DNA of 64,000 nt from an uncultured Collinsella sp. (GCA_900538305.1 UPXY01000002.1:62001-126000), one strand, 5' to 3'. Shown: positions 8,017-16,702, counted from the stretch's first letter. Notes: generated from the sequence alone by a model not told the origin. Program-made: numbers and translations.

Positions 8017-9813
8017 ATGGACATGCGCGAGCAAGACGAGCGTTTCATGCACGAGGCGCTTGCCGAGGCGCGAGCTGCCGCCAAGCTGGGCGAAGTGCCC
8101 ATCGGTGCTGTCGTGGTGTATGAGGGCGAAATCATCGCGCGCGCACACAACCGTCGCGAGCTGGATGAAAACCCTTCCGCACACGCGGAATTCCTCGCGA
8201 TGCTCGATGCTGCCCATGCGCTCGGTCGTTGGCGGCTTACGGGTTGCACGGTGTACGTGACGCTCGAGCCGTGTCTCATGTGCGCCGGCCTCATGGTGAA
8301 CGCGCGCGTGGATCGCTGCGTGTATGGTGCGGCAGACCCCAAGGGGGGTGCGACGGGCACGCTCTTTCACGTGAACGAGGACGCCCGGCTGAACCACCAT
8401 TTCAACGTAACCTCCGGCGTGCTAGAAGACGAATGCGCGGAAGAGCTGCGCTCGTTCTTTGCTCGGGTGCGCGCAGGCGTGCGCGTGCAGGGCGATGCGC
8501 ACGAAGACGTTCGTATGCGGGCGTTGGAAGGATCGCGTGATAGGGGCGCGAGTAATCCCGTTGTGCAGACGCACGCTGCAGCCCCTTCTCCGCGCGTGCT
8601 CCTCGCAATCGATTCCTTCAAGGGATGTGCGGGCAGCGTCGAAGTCGAGGCGTGGACAGCGGAAGGCATTCGCCATGCATGCCCGAACGCGCAGGTGACC
8701 ATGCTTCCCATGGCGGACGGCGGCGAAGGTACCGTCGAGGCGCTTCATGCTGCTCTAGGCGGGGAGCTTATGACGCGTCGCGTTTCGGGACCGTTCGGCG
8801 AGTCGGTGGAAGCGTCGTATCTCTTATCGCAAAGTTCCAGGGGCATCTTCGCGGCGATCGAGATGGCAGAGGCTGCAGGTATTGAGTACTCGCCATGCAC
8901 GCACGAGGCGGCTTTGCGGGCTTCGACGTTCGGCGTAGGCGAATTGCTGCTCGACGCTGTGGCTCAGGGCGCGCAGACGGTGTATTTCGCTATCGGTGGC
9001 AGCGCGACGAATGATGGCGGTGCAGGCTTTTTACAGGCGTTGGGTGGCCAGCTGCTCGACGCCCAGGGCAAGGAGATCGCGTGCGGTCTCGCCGGATTGG
9101 AAGGCCTATCCTGCGTGGACCTCGCCCCGGCGCTCAAGGCGCTTGGCACCTGCAAGCTCGTGGTGTTTTCCGACGTGGACAACCCGCTCGTAGGAAAGCG
9201 CGGGGCGCTGCGCATGTATGGTGCCCAAAAAGGGCTCCTTTCTGGCAGCGACTACGAGGGAGACGAGGCGGAATCCGAGCGTCTGGTTGCTGCGTACGAT
9301 AGCTGGATGGTGGCATACGGGCGCGCGCTCGACGAGGCGCGGGCAAAGCTCGATTGTTCAGATAAGGCCGAAACATCTCCTCGTTTCCATTCTGTCCTGG
9401 GCGTTCCCGGCGGTGGTGCGGCGGGCGGTCTCGGTGCAGCGCTGCTTGCCCTCGGCGCACGTATGGCCTCGGGAACGAATGCGGTGCTCGATCTTATTGG
9501 ATTTGACGAGGCGCTTGCTGAAGCCGACCTGCTCATTACGGGCGAGGGCTTTATGGATGAGCAGACGGCGCACGGTAAGGCTCCGGTGGGCGCGGCAGCC
9601 CGTGCGAAGAAGCGAGGAGTACCCGCTATAGCGCTGGTGGGAGGGCGTGCGAACGATCTCGATGACGTGTACGCCGCCGGCATCGACCTCGTGCTGCCCA
9701 TCTCTCGAAAGCCTATGGCGCTTGCAGAGGCGCTCGATCCTCATGAAGCTCGGGCGAACCTCCGTGCTGCCGGTGAGGCTGCTATGCGCGCGTATTTGCT
9801 GCATGTGCAGTAA
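8017..9813 (+). CDS. tadA: Fusion: tRNA-adenosine deaminase (TadA) plus glycerate kinase
   Basis: One uninterrupted 598-residue frame joins two enzymes. Residues 1 to about 150 are TadA, which makes inosine at the wobble base of tRNA-Arg(ACG): VPIGAVVV, the Zn/catalytic HAEF motif (about residue 55) and PCLMCAG. A 30-40 residue low-complexity linker follows. Residues 192-598 are a GlxK-type glycerate 2-kinase (glycerate to 2-phosphoglycerate): APDSFKG-like AIDSFKG, PMADGGEGT, IGGSATNDGG, GVPGGGAAGGLG and TGEGFMDEQT. GGAAGGG precedes the ATG. The substrate tRNA-Arg(ACG) is in this window at 34760. Both halves keep their motifs, so both are probably active. A sequencing frameshift cannot be excluded but no stop or start separates the halves. 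Confidence 0.9.
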   Translation: MDMREQDERFMHEALAEARAAAKLGEVPIGAVVVYEGEIIARAHNRRELDENPSAHAEFLAMLDAAHALGRWRLTGCTVYVTLEPCLMCAGLMVNARVDRCVYGAADPKGGATGTLFHVNEDARLNHHFNVTSGVLEDECAEELRSFFARVRAGVRVQGDAHEDVRMRALEGSRDRGASNPVVQTHAAAPSPRVLLAIDSFKGCAGSVEVEAWTAEGIRHACPNAQVTMLPMADGGEGTVEALHAALGGELMTRRVSGPFGESVEASYLLSQSSRGIFAAIEMAEAAGIEYSPCTHEAALRASTFGVGELLLDAVAQGAQTVYFAIGGSATNDGGAGFLQALGGQLLDAQGKEIACGLAGLEGLSCVDLAPALKALGTCKLVVFSDVDNPLVGKRGALRMYGAQKGLLSGSDYEGDEAESERLVAAYDSWMVAYGRALDEARAKLDCSDKAETSPRFHSVLGVPGGGAAGGLGAALLALGARMASGTNAVLDLIGFDEALAEADLLITGEGFMDEQTAHGKAPVGAAARAKKRGVPAIALVGGRANDLDDVYAAGIDLVLPISRKPMALAEALDPHEARANLRAAGEAAMRAYLLHVQ

Positions 9814-9815
9814 CC
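9775..9815 (+). repeat. Tandem duplication of the glycerate kinase 3' end, unit 1 (in gene)
   Basis: The last 12 codons and stop of the fusion gene (9775-9815) recur at 9839-9882 with few changes. GCGCGTAYTTGCTGCATGTG is shared, differing only by a T/C third-position change in its tyrosine codon. Confidence 0.75.
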
Positions 9816-9838
9816 CGCGACAGCCGCAACAACGGTGA

Positions 9839-9882
9839 GCTCGGCTGCCATCCGCGCGTACTTGCTGCATGTGCAGTAACCC
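9839..9882 (+). repeat. Tandem duplication unit 2: relic of the glycerate kinase 3' end
   Basis: This non-coding copy would translate as AAIRAYLLHVQ plus a stop, against AAMRAYLLHVQ at the real end of the gene 65 bases upstream. It runs directly into inverted repeat B copy 2. Confidence 0.7.
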
Positions 9883-9970
9883 CAGTGCTTTTCTATATCG
9901 CGACATGAGGCATTCGTTGCTGCGCGTTTATCCCGTTGCGACGCAAAAAAGTCGTTGGGGCTATTGTACA
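9870..9970. repeat. Inverted repeat, family B copy 2 (degenerate)
   Basis: The left arm TGTGCAGTAACCCCAGTG, then TTTT and ATATCGCG, pairs imperfectly with a right arm that includes CGACGCAAAAAAGTCGTTGG and ends TGTACA. Core and spacing match copy 1 at 5511-5625. Confidence 0.6.
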
Positions 9971-9993
9971 TTCGGGGAAGAAACCGATAAGAT
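9964..9993 (+). promoter_or_regulatory. Promoter of the SRP RNA gene
   Basis: TTGTAC (-35, 9964-9969) and TAAGAT (-10, 9988-9993) are 18 bases apart, and the RNA begins 7 bases later. The -35 box lies in the right arm end of inverted repeat B copy 2. Confidence 0.5.
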
Positions 9994-10000
9994 AACAGGA

Positions 10001-10117
10001 CGCCCTGCGCGTTCGATGGGTTCGGGTGACGATATGTTCCGAACCTGGTCAGGTCCGGGAGGAAGCAGCCATAAGGAGCCTCTGCCGGGCACCCGGATCC
10101 ATCGAGCGCACGGGGCG
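10001..10117 (+). ncRNA. ffs: Signal recognition particle RNA, small bacterial (4.5S) type
   Basis: A long hairpin of about 115 nt: the 5' CGCCCTGCGCG and GATGG segments pair with CCATCGAGCGCACGGGGCG at the 3' end. The apex carries the conserved helix 8 signature GGTCAGGTCCGGGAGGAAGC, with the GGAA tetraloop and the Ffh-binding internal loops. A T-rich tract (TTTTGTTTT) follows. It forms the SRP core with Ffh, whose gene is not in the window. The remaining 200 bases before the ABC gene show nothing clear. Confidence 0.93.
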
Positions 10118-10321
10118 TTTTGTTTTGGCGAGTTGCCGCGTGGGGCGGCTTGCCGCAATCCTCCGAAGGCCACGCGGGACGCCGGCCGCACTACGGATGT
10201 CGTGTCTTCCCTGCAATCCATGGTTTATGTCGCATTTTTTACCGCCTGATTATGGAAGCGTGGCGGTGCCCGGCGTATCATTTCGAAGATTGACGAATTG
10301 ATCTCGATATCGAAGGAGCCC

Positions 10322-12250
10322 ATGCTTACCCTTCTTCGCCGATTCGCCGGCGCGTATCGCCGCTATTTCATTATGGGTCCCGCCTGCAAGCTGCTTGAGG
10401 TGTTCTTCGACCTGCTCACGCCGCTCGTGATCGCACGCATGATCGACGAGGGCGTCGGGGCGCGCGACCTTTCCGCCGTACTGCGCTACGGAGTGCTCTT
10501 GCTTGTCATGGCCTCGATCGGCATGGCGTTCACGCTCGTGTGCCAGAAGATGGCAGCACTCGCCTCGCAGGGCATGGGCACCGATATCCGTCGGGATCTT
10601 TACCGATCCATTAACCGGCTTTCGTACGCCGAGCTCGACCGTTTCGGTACGCCGTCGCTCATCACGCGTATCACCAACGACGTGAACCAGGTGCAGCTCG
10701 CCGTGGCGCTCGGTATTCGCCAGCTCATCCGTTGGCCGTTCCTTGCCGTGGGCTCCATGGTTGCGGCGCTCGCCATCGACGTAAAGCTCGGCCTCATCTT
10801 CCTGATCTCGACGCCGCTCATTGGGCTCGTATTCTGGCTCGTCATGGCGCGCTGCGTGCCGTATTACCAGAGCATGCAGAAAAAGCTCGACCGTATCGCG
10901 CTCATCTGCCGCGAGGGGCTTTCCGGCGCGCGCGTGGTGCGGGCGTTCGTGCGCGAAGCCCACGAGCGCGATCGCTTCCGTGACGCCGCGACGGATCAGG
11001 CGGCGACTGCCGTTGCGGTGGGCAGGCTCTCGAGCGTGCTGAACCCGGTGACGTTCCTTGTCATGAATCTCGGCGTCTGCGCGATTCTATGGGCAGGCGG
11101 AATCCAGGTAAACGTGGGCGCGCTCACGCAGGGCGAGGTCATGGCGTTCGTGAACTACATGACGCAGACGCTGCTTTCCATCGTGTACGTGGCGAATCTC
11201 GTGGTGGTGTTCACGCGAGCGAGCGCTTCGGCGGCGCGTGTGAATGAGGTGCTCGAGTGCGAGCCGAGCATTGCGGACGGGGGCGCCGCATCCGTCGATG
11301 TAAAGGCCGCGCGCGCAGCGGGTGTCCCGGCGTTTCGTATGGACGGCGCGTGCTATGCGTTCGTCGGTTCCAGCGTGAACGCCGTCGACGGTGCGACCTT
11401 CACGTTGCGTCAAGGGCAGACGCTCGGAGTCATCGGCGGTACCGGCTCGGGTAAGTCGACGCTCGTTTCGCTCATACCGCGTCTGTACGACACGACATCA
11501 GGTTCGGTCGAGGTGTTCGGCCGTGATGTGCGCACATGGCCGCTCAAGCAGCTGCGCCATGCGGTGGGGATCGTTCCTCAGAAAGCCTCGCTCGTTTCTG
11601 GTACGATCCGCTCGAACCTGTGCTGGCGCGATGCCGACGCCTCGGACGAGGAGCTGTGGAGCGCGCTCGAATGCGCCCAGGCGGCAGAATTCGTTCGTAA
11701 GCTTCCGGCTGGTTTGGACAGTCCGGTCGAGGCGGGTGGAAAGAACTTCTCGGGCGGTCAGCGTCAGCGTCTCACGATCGCCCGCGCGCTCGTGGGGGAG
11801 CCGCTTGTGCTCATTCTGGACGATTCCGCTTCCGCCCTCGACTTCAAAACGGATGCCGCGCTGCGTCATGCGATCCGCTCCCGCTCGCAAGCCAGCGGGG
11901 AACCAACCATTGGGGACGGGGGTTATTGGCTGGCCGGCAAGAACGTAGCGGGCGCGGCCGATGCCCCTGCAAACGGAGCGGTGAATTCTGCAGCGCCGCT
12001 TACCACGGTGATCGTTTCGCAACGCGTCTCATCTGTGCGCGACGCGGATCTCATCTGCGTCATGCGGCGCGGAAAGGTCGTGGGACTCGGCACGCACGAC
12101 GAGCTTTTGCACTCGTGCGAGGTGTACCAGGAGATCTGCCTCTCGCAGCTCAAGCGCGAGGAGCTGGGACTCAATAAACCGGCGCCTGGTGAAGGTCTGG
12201 ACCCTGGACTGGAATTATCGCGCTCGTCGCATGCAGAGGGGGTGGCGTAG
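10322..12250 (+). CDS. ABC exporter half-transporter, degenerate-site subunit
   Basis: A 642-residue type IV ABC half-exporter: six membrane helices (about 10-320), then an ATPase domain. Walker A is GGTGSGKST (about 371) and the signature is FSGGQRQR (about 476). Walker B ends LILDDSASALD, with Asp where the catalytic Glu normally stands, and the H-loop His is Gln (VIVSQRVSS, about 565). These two changes are the hallmark of the degenerate subunit of a heterodimeric exporter. The partner starts one base after its stop. Between Walker B and the H-loop is an insertion of about 35 residues that contains a half-copy of intergenic repeat D (see 11902-11933). AAGGAG precedes the ATG at 10322. The substrate is unknown (drug, peptide or lipid). 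Confidence 0.9.
   Translation: MLTLLRRFAGAYRRYFIMGPACKLLEVFFDLLTPLVIARMIDEGVGARDLSAVLRYGVLLLVMASIGMAFTLVCQKMAALASQGMGTDIRRDLYRSINRLSYAELDRFGTPSLITRITNDVNQVQLAVALGIRQLIRWPFLAVGSMVAALAIDVKLGLIFLISTPLIGLVFWLVMARCVPYYQSMQKKLDRIALICREGLSGARVVRAFVREAHERDRFRDAATDQAATAVAVGRLSSVLNPVTFLVMNLGVCAILWAGGIQVNVGALTQGEVMAFVNYMTQTLLSIVYVANLVVVFTRASASAARVNEVLECEPSIADGGAASVDVKAARAAGVPAFRMDGACYAFVGSSVNAVDGATFTLRQGQTLGVIGGTGSGKSTLVSLIPRLYDTTSGSVEVFGRDVRTWPLKQLRHAVGIVPQKASLVSGTIRSNLCWRDADASDEELWSALECAQAAEFVRKLPAGLDSPVEAGGKNFSGGQRQRLTIARALVGEPLVLILDDSASALDFKTDAALRHAIRSRSQASGEPTIGDGGYWLAGKNVAGAADAPANGAVNSAAPLTTVIVSQRVSSVRDADLICVMRRGKVVGLGTHDELLHSCEVYQEICLSQLKREELGLNKPAPGEGLDPGLELSRSSHAEGVA
11902..11933 (+). repeat. 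Half-copy of repeat D inside the ABC exporter gene
   Basis: The core TTGGGGACGGGGGTTATTGG matches the left arm of the intergenic inverted repeat at 16634-16663 with one or two differences. It encodes PTIGDGGYWLAG in frame, in a region where ABC ATPases normally have only about 12 residues. Confidence 0.8.
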
Positions 12251-14125
12251 ATGGCTAACCCGTATGCTTCGGTTGGCTCGGTCGCTACGGTGACCTCAAG
12301 CATTTCTGGTCAAGAACCCAACATGAATGATTTCGGCGGCCCGAGCGCTGGCAAAGGTTCCGGTTCCGCGCAGCGTTACAGCACCGGCGAGGTCACGCAT
12401 CGCTTGCTTTCCTATGTGCGTCCACATGCCGTGACGTTTGGCATCTCGTTCCTTGCGGCTGCCATCTCGGTTGTGCTTCAACTGTACGTACCCATCCTCA
12501 GCGGCCGCGGCATCGACCTCATCATCTCGGCGGGAGCGGTGGACTTCGGCATGCTTCTTCCAGTCATCCAGCAGCTTGCGCTCGTGATTGTGGGCGCGGC
12601 CGCGTTCCAATGGCTGCAAGGCTACTGCGTGAACCGCCTCTCATACGAGACGGTGCGCGATATGCGCGTGGAGGCGAACGACAAGCTCTTCCGCATGCCG
12701 CTTTCGTTTCTCGACAGCCATGCGCATGGCGACCTCATCAGCCGCGTGGTGAACGACGTCGACCAGGTGGGCGATGGCCTGCTGCAGGGCTTCACCCAGC
12801 TCTTCACCGGTGTTGTGACCTTTGTGGGCACGCTCGTGTTCATGCTCTCCATCTCGGCGCCCATGGCGGTGGTCGTGGTGCTCGTGACGCCGCTTTCTGT
12901 GCTTGTGGCGTCGCTCATCGCGAAGTTCTCGAACAAGAGCTTTACGGAGCAGCAGCGCACCCAAGGCCAGCTGGGCGGGTATGTCGAGGAGCTCGTGGGC
13001 AACCAGAAGCTCGTTGACGCGTTCGCGTACGGCGACCGCGCCCAGGACGGGTTCGATGCCATCAATCGCGAGCTCTATACCGCAGGCGAGCGTGCGCAGT
13101 TCCTGAGCTCGCTTTCGAATCCCGGGACGCGTTTCGTGAACAACATCATCTATGCCGTGGTCGCGATCATCGGGTGTGCGTGCGTGATCACGGGCATCCC
13201 TGCCGCGCTCACCGTGGGCGAGGTGCAGACGTTTCTTTCCTATGCGAACCAGTACACTAAGCCGTTCAACGAGATTACGAGCGTCATCACGCAGATTCAG
13301 ACAGCATATGCCTCGGCGCGGCGCCTGTTCGCTCTGCTTGACGCTGCAGAGGAAGAACCCGATGCCGCCGATGTCCGCGAGCTTGCGGCACCTGTCGGCG
13401 AGGTTGAGCTCGACCATGTGGACTTCTCCTACGTGCCTGAGCGGCCGCTGCTGCGCGACATCTGCGTGCATGCGCGCCCCGGCATGCGCTTCGCGCTGGT
13501 AGGACCCACGGGATGCGGCAAGACGACCCTCATCAACCTGCTGCTTCGCTTCTACGACGTGGATGCGGGCGAGGTGCGGATCGATGGCGAGCCGGTACGC
13601 AGCCTCACGCGGGCGAGCTTGCGGCGCGCGTTCGGCATGGTGCTGCAGGATACCTGGCTGTTCGAGGGCTCGGTGCATGACAACATTGCGTATGGCATGC
13701 CGAACGCGACGCGCGAGCAGGTCATCGCGGCGGCCAAGCGCGCGCATGCGGACTCGTTCATCCGCGCGCTGCCGCAGGGCTACGATACGGTGATTCCCGA
13801 GGATGGCGGTACGTTCAGCCAGGGTCAGAAGCAGCTGCTGTGCATCGCGCGCGTCATGCTTACCGACCCGGCAATTCTTCTGCTTGACGAGGCGACGTCG
13901 TCGATCGATACGCGCACCGAGCTGCAGGTTCAGGCGGCGTTTGACGAGATGATCGCAGGACGCACGAGTTTCATCGTGGCCCACCGCTTGAGTACGATTC
14001 GCAACGCCGATTGCATCCTGTACATGCGTGACGGCCAGATTCTGGAGCGCGGTACGCACGACGAGCTGCTCGCTTGCGGCGGTGCTTACGCAGAGCTCTA
14101 CAACTCGCAGTTTGCCGAAGCGTAA
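12251..14125 (+). CDS. ABC exporter half-transporter, catalytic-site subunit
   Basis: A 624-residue half-exporter that pairs with the preceding gene. A Ser/Gly-rich cytosolic N-terminus (about 45 residues) precedes six membrane helices and the ATPase domain. Walker A is GPTGCGKTT (about 417). The signature is FSQGQKQL (about 522), which departs from LSGGQ. Walker B is intact (ILLLDEATSSID, about 540) and the H-loop is AHRLSTI. A deviant signature here opposite the partner's deviant Walker B and H-loop builds one dead and one live ATP site, as in TM287/288 or LmrCD. The ATG follows the upstream stop directly, with GGGGGTGG as RBS inside the first gene. Confidence 0.9.
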   Translation: MANPYASVGSVATVTSSISGQEPNMNDFGGPSAGKGSGSAQRYSTGEVTHRLLSYVRPHAVTFGISFLAAAISVVLQLYVPILSGRGIDLIISAGAVDFGMLLPVIQQLALVIVGAAAFQWLQGYCVNRLSYETVRDMRVEANDKLFRMPLSFLDSHAHGDLISRVVNDVDQVGDGLLQGFTQLFTGVVTFVGTLVFMLSISAPMAVVVVLVTPLSVLVASLIAKFSNKSFTEQQRTQGQLGGYVEELVGNQKLVDAFAYGDRAQDGFDAINRELYTAGERAQFLSSLSNPGTRFVNNIIYAVVAIIGCACVITGIPAALTVGEVQTFLSYANQYTKPFNEITSVITQIQTAYASARRLFALLDAAEEEPDAADVRELAAPVGEVELDHVDFSYVPERPLLRDICVHARPGMRFALVGPTGCGKTTLINLLLRFYDVDAGEVRIDGEPVRSLTRASLRRAFGMVLQDTWLFEGSVHDNIAYGMPNATREQVIAAAKRAHADSFIRALPQGYDTVIPEDGGTFSQGQKQLLCIARVMLTDPAILLLDEATSSIDTRTELQVQAAFDEMIAGRTSFIVAHRLSTIRNADCILYMRDGQILERGTHDELLACGGAYAELYNSQFAEA

Positions 14126-14233
14126 GCGACGTAAAAATACCCTTACCCTAGGGGTTTTCTAACGCCACATCTCTGGGGTGTTTTGCACCCTGCGGCGGCA
14201 ACCCTTGCGATGGCAAGCCCTGTGACGACAAAA

Positions 14234-14365
14234 GATTCGGATATCAACGGTTGTTTTCAAAGTCGCCGAGTAGACGCGCAACATCGTCGACGTTTCCCCA
14301 GGTAACAGAGGTCTGAAAACACTCGCTACTCGGCGCTAGGCAAAACAACCGTTGATAACCGAAAG
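14234..14365. repeat. Long inverted repeat, family C
   Basis: Arms of 40 bases (14234-14273 and 14326-14365) share ATCAACGGTTGTTTT and GCCGAGTAG in complementary orientation, with six to eight mismatches, around a 52-base centre. It fills the space between the ABC exporter and the promoter of the YtrA-type regulator. Confidence 0.8.
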
Positions 14366-14443
14366 TTTTGTGCGAGGCGCGAGCGTTTTTGCTCGAGGTG
14401 CGGAATGTCCTTGCGTAAGACACCGATTTTTCCAAAAAACCTC

Positions 14444-14492
14444 TTGCGCTGTGTATAACTGTGTATATACTGTAGCTATCGAGTATATACAC
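14444..14492 (+). promoter_or_regulatory. Promoter and palindromic operator of the YtrA-type regulator operon
   Basis: TTGCGC (14444-14449) and TATACT (14466-14471) with a 16-base spacer form a promoter. Over it lies a perfect inverted repeat, GTGTATATAC (14461-14470) and GTATATACAC (14483-14492), with an extra GTGTATAAC half-site at 14451. Placement over the -10 region fits autorepression by the GntR-type protein encoded at 14580. Confidence 0.65.
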
Positions 14493-14579
14493 TATACTCG
14501 GTTGGCGGGACGTTGGGACGTCAAGCGATCCCGTCGGCCGTTTGGGGGACGCCTCGACGGCGATACGAAAGGAAGTCGC

Positions 14580-14951
14580 GTGGAGATCATCATCTCAAAT
14601 GCAAGCAATCGACCGATTTACGAGCAGATCGCGAATCAAGTGAAGGCTGCGATTCTCTCGGGCGAGCTCACGGAGGGCGAGCAGCTTCCCAGCATCCGCG
14701 CCCTTGCGAACAGCCTGCGTGTAAGCGCCATCACCACGAAACGCGCCTACACCGACCTCGAAGCGGCTGGTTTCATCGAGACGGTGCAAGGCAAGGGCTG
14801 CTTCGTAGCCGGCGGAAACGCCGAGCTCATCCGCGAAGAACAGCTGCGCGGTATCGAGGAGCTGTTCGGCAAAGCAGTGTCGGAAGGTCGCACTATCGGT
14901 CTTTCGGATGGCGAGCTCCAGGAGATGTTCGCGCTTGCGCTCGAGGTGTAG
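14580..14951 (+). CDS. GntR-family transcriptional regulator, YtrA subfamily
   Basis: A 123-residue DNA-binding protein: the GntR winged helix-turn-helix (YEQIANQVKAAILSGEL, LPSIRALANSLRVSAITTKR) followed by a short C-terminal helix region of about 45 residues, typical of YtrA rather than FadR or HutC types. It starts with GTG at 14580, preceded by AAAGGAAG; the open frame runs on upstream without an RBS. It is the first gene of an operon with an ABC ATPase and permease, the usual YtrA arrangement, in which the regulator represses the transporter until cell-wall antibiotics or similar signals relieve it. A palindromic operator sits upstream. Confidence 0.9.
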   Translation: MEIIISNASNRPIYEQIANQVKAAILSGELTEGEQLPSIRALANSLRVSAITTKRAYTDLEAAGFIETVQGKGCFVAGGNAELIREEQLRGIEELFGKAVSEGRTIGLSDGELQEMFALALEV

Positions 14952-15006
14952 GGGCAGGGGCTTGTGCGCCTAGACCTGTCACCACTGTCTTAAGGAGTTG
15001 AAGGAT

Positions 15007-15894
15007 ATGAAACCGCTTATCGAAGCACACGGTATCACGAAGCATTACGATGGGTTCTCGCTTCAGGATGTGAGCTTCACGGTGGACGAAGGCGAGGTCG
15101 TAGGCTTTGTAGGAAAGAACGGTGCCGGTAAGTCGACCACCATTAACGCGCTCCTTGGGCTTATCGAGCTCGACGGGGGAGAGGGAAGCGTGCTGGGTAT
15201 GCCGAGCACGCTGCTTTCCCGCTCGGAAGGTGCGCAGGTTAAGGAACGTATCGGTGTGGTGTTCGACGCCATTTCGCTGCCCGATCACCTCAAGGTGGCG
15301 GATGTTGGTCGCATCTATTCGCGCACGTATACCAGCTGGGATCCTCGCCTTTTTGCTCAGCTTACCGGAGAACTCGACCTTGATCCAAAAAAGACCGTCA
15401 AGGCGCTTTCGCGCGGCATGGGCATGAAGCTCTCACTCGCATGTGCCCTTTCCCACGGCGCAGAGTTGCTCATTCTTGATGAAGCCACAGCCGGTCTTGA
15501 CCCCATGGCGCGCGACGAGATCCTCGATACCCTGCGCGCATTCGTCGAGCAGCCGGGGCACGCTATCTTCATGAGTAGCCACATTACGAGCGACCTCGAG
15601 CGCATCGCGGACCGCGTGCTCTGTATCGATAACGGTCGCATCACGTTCGACCTTGCTAAAGACGCCATCACGGACGATATGGGCATCGCACGCTGCCGCA
15701 TGGCGGATTTCGAGCGCATCGTGGCGAGCGGCTTCATCCCCGGGAACGAGTTGCGCTGCCGCAAGCACGAGTACGGCATCGACCTCCTCGTGCCCGATCG
15801 CTTCGCGTTCAGCGAGAAGTTCCCGCAGGTGCCGGTTGACCGCATGTCCATCGACGACTACCTCACCCTCACCCTGAAAGGTGGTGTGCGATAG
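15007..15894 (+). CDS. ABC transporter ATP-binding protein (YtrB-like)
   Basis: A 295-residue ATPase. Walker A is GKNGAGKST (about 40), the signature is the diverged LSRGMGMKL (about 137) and Walker B is LLILDEATAGLD (about 155), followed by the H-loop SSH. The C-terminal 80 residues are a variable regulatory extension. It is preceded by GGAG and AGGAT. An earlier TTG in frame is not needed. It lies 55 bases after the YtrA-type regulator and abuts the permease gene, so the three form one operon. The transported substrate is unknown; relatives respond to cell-wall antibiotics. Confidence 0.88.
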   Translation: MKPLIEAHGITKHYDGFSLQDVSFTVDEGEVVGFVGKNGAGKSTTINALLGLIELDGGEGSVLGMPSTLLSRSEGAQVKERIGVVFDAISLPDHLKVADVGRIYSRTYTSWDPRLFAQLTGELDLDPKKTVKALSRGMGMKLSLACALSHGAELLILDEATAGLDPMARDEILDTLRAFVEQPGHAIFMSSHITSDLERIADRVLCIDNGRITFDLAKDAITDDMGIARCRMADFERIVASGFIPGNELRCRKHEYGIDLLVPDRFAFSEKFPQVPVDRMSIDDYLTLTLKGGVR

Positions 15895-16620
15895 ATGAAA
15901 CGCGCATATCTCATAGAGCTGACCATCTTCCGCGATTACGCTCGGCAGCTCATCGGCCTTGGAATTATCGTTTCGCTGTGCATCGGGTTCGGCATGCAGA
16001 CGCCGCTCGCGATGCCCGCAACGCTCACCTGCATGTTCTTCATGATGGCTTCGATGGGTCTTGCCGCTTATGATGAGCTCAATCATTGGGGTCTTTTCCG
16101 CCTTACGCTGCCGCTTTCTCGACGCGACGTGGTGTGTGGCCGTTACGCCGCCATTGTGACGTTGGGCTGCATGGGGATGGTCGTGGGGTTTGTGTCCGCA
16201 TGCGCGACGACGGCGATCGCCTCGTTCATTCCGTTGCCGAGCGATATCGCCGAGGCGTTCGCGTTTGACGCGGATATGCTGGGAGTCATGCTGTTCGTCA
16301 CGGCGTTCACACTGCTTATCGGCGCGACGGTTGCCTCGGTGGTGACGCCGATCTACTTCCGCCTGGGTCAGACGCGCGCGACGCAGATTCTTCCGACCGT
16401 GATCGTGCTCCTTTTTGTTGTACCGGTGGTGGTTTTGGGTAATAGCGGCATGCTTGATGGCGGGATTCCAGGCATGGAGCTCCTGTCCAACGTTCTCGTT
16501 GCGCTTGAGACGCCAGCGGGCATGGTGGTCGGTGTCGCCGCTTGTGTGGTTGCCTCCGCGGTGCTGCTCGTCATCTCCGCTGCTATCTCGCTCAAACTCT
16601 ACGAGCATCGCGAGCTGTAA
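15895..16620 (+). CDS. ABC-2 type permease partner of the YtrB-like ATPase
   Basis: 241 residues with six hydrophobic segments (for example QLIGLGIIVSLCIGFG, TLTCMFFMMASMGLA, and VVGVAACVVASAVLLVISAA near the end). A cytosolic loop carries the ELNHWGLFRLTLPLSRRDVV stretch, typical of ABC-2 permeases of this class. The ATG comes directly after the upstream TAG, so translation is probably coupled. Inverted repeat D follows the stop. Confidence 0.82.
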   Translation: MKRAYLIELTIFRDYARQLIGLGIIVSLCIGFGMQTPLAMPATLTCMFFMMASMGLAAYDELNHWGLFRLTLPLSRRDVVCGRYAAIVTLGCMGMVVGFVSACATTAIASFIPLPSDIAEAFAFDADMLGVMLFVTAFTLLIGATVASVVTPIYFRLGQTRATQILPTVIVLLFVVPVVVLGNSGMLDGGIPGMELLSNVLVALETPAGMVVGVAACVVASAVLLVISAAISLKLYEHREL

Positions 16621-16633
16621 CGATTGCGCACCA

Positions 16634-16702
16634 GCCATCGGGGACGGGGGTTATTGGCTGGTGCACGCACCCCACCAGCCAATAATCCCCGTCCCCGATG
16701 GC
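16634..16702. repeat. Inverted repeat, family D
   Basis: Arms at 16634-16663 and 16673-16702 are complementary over 30 bases with one mismatch, around a 9-base loop. The left arm reads GCCATCGGGGACGGGGGTTA and on to TTGGCTGGTG. It lies between the permease and the flavodoxin gene. A left-arm copy is embedded in the ABC exporter gene at 11902. Confidence 0.9.
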
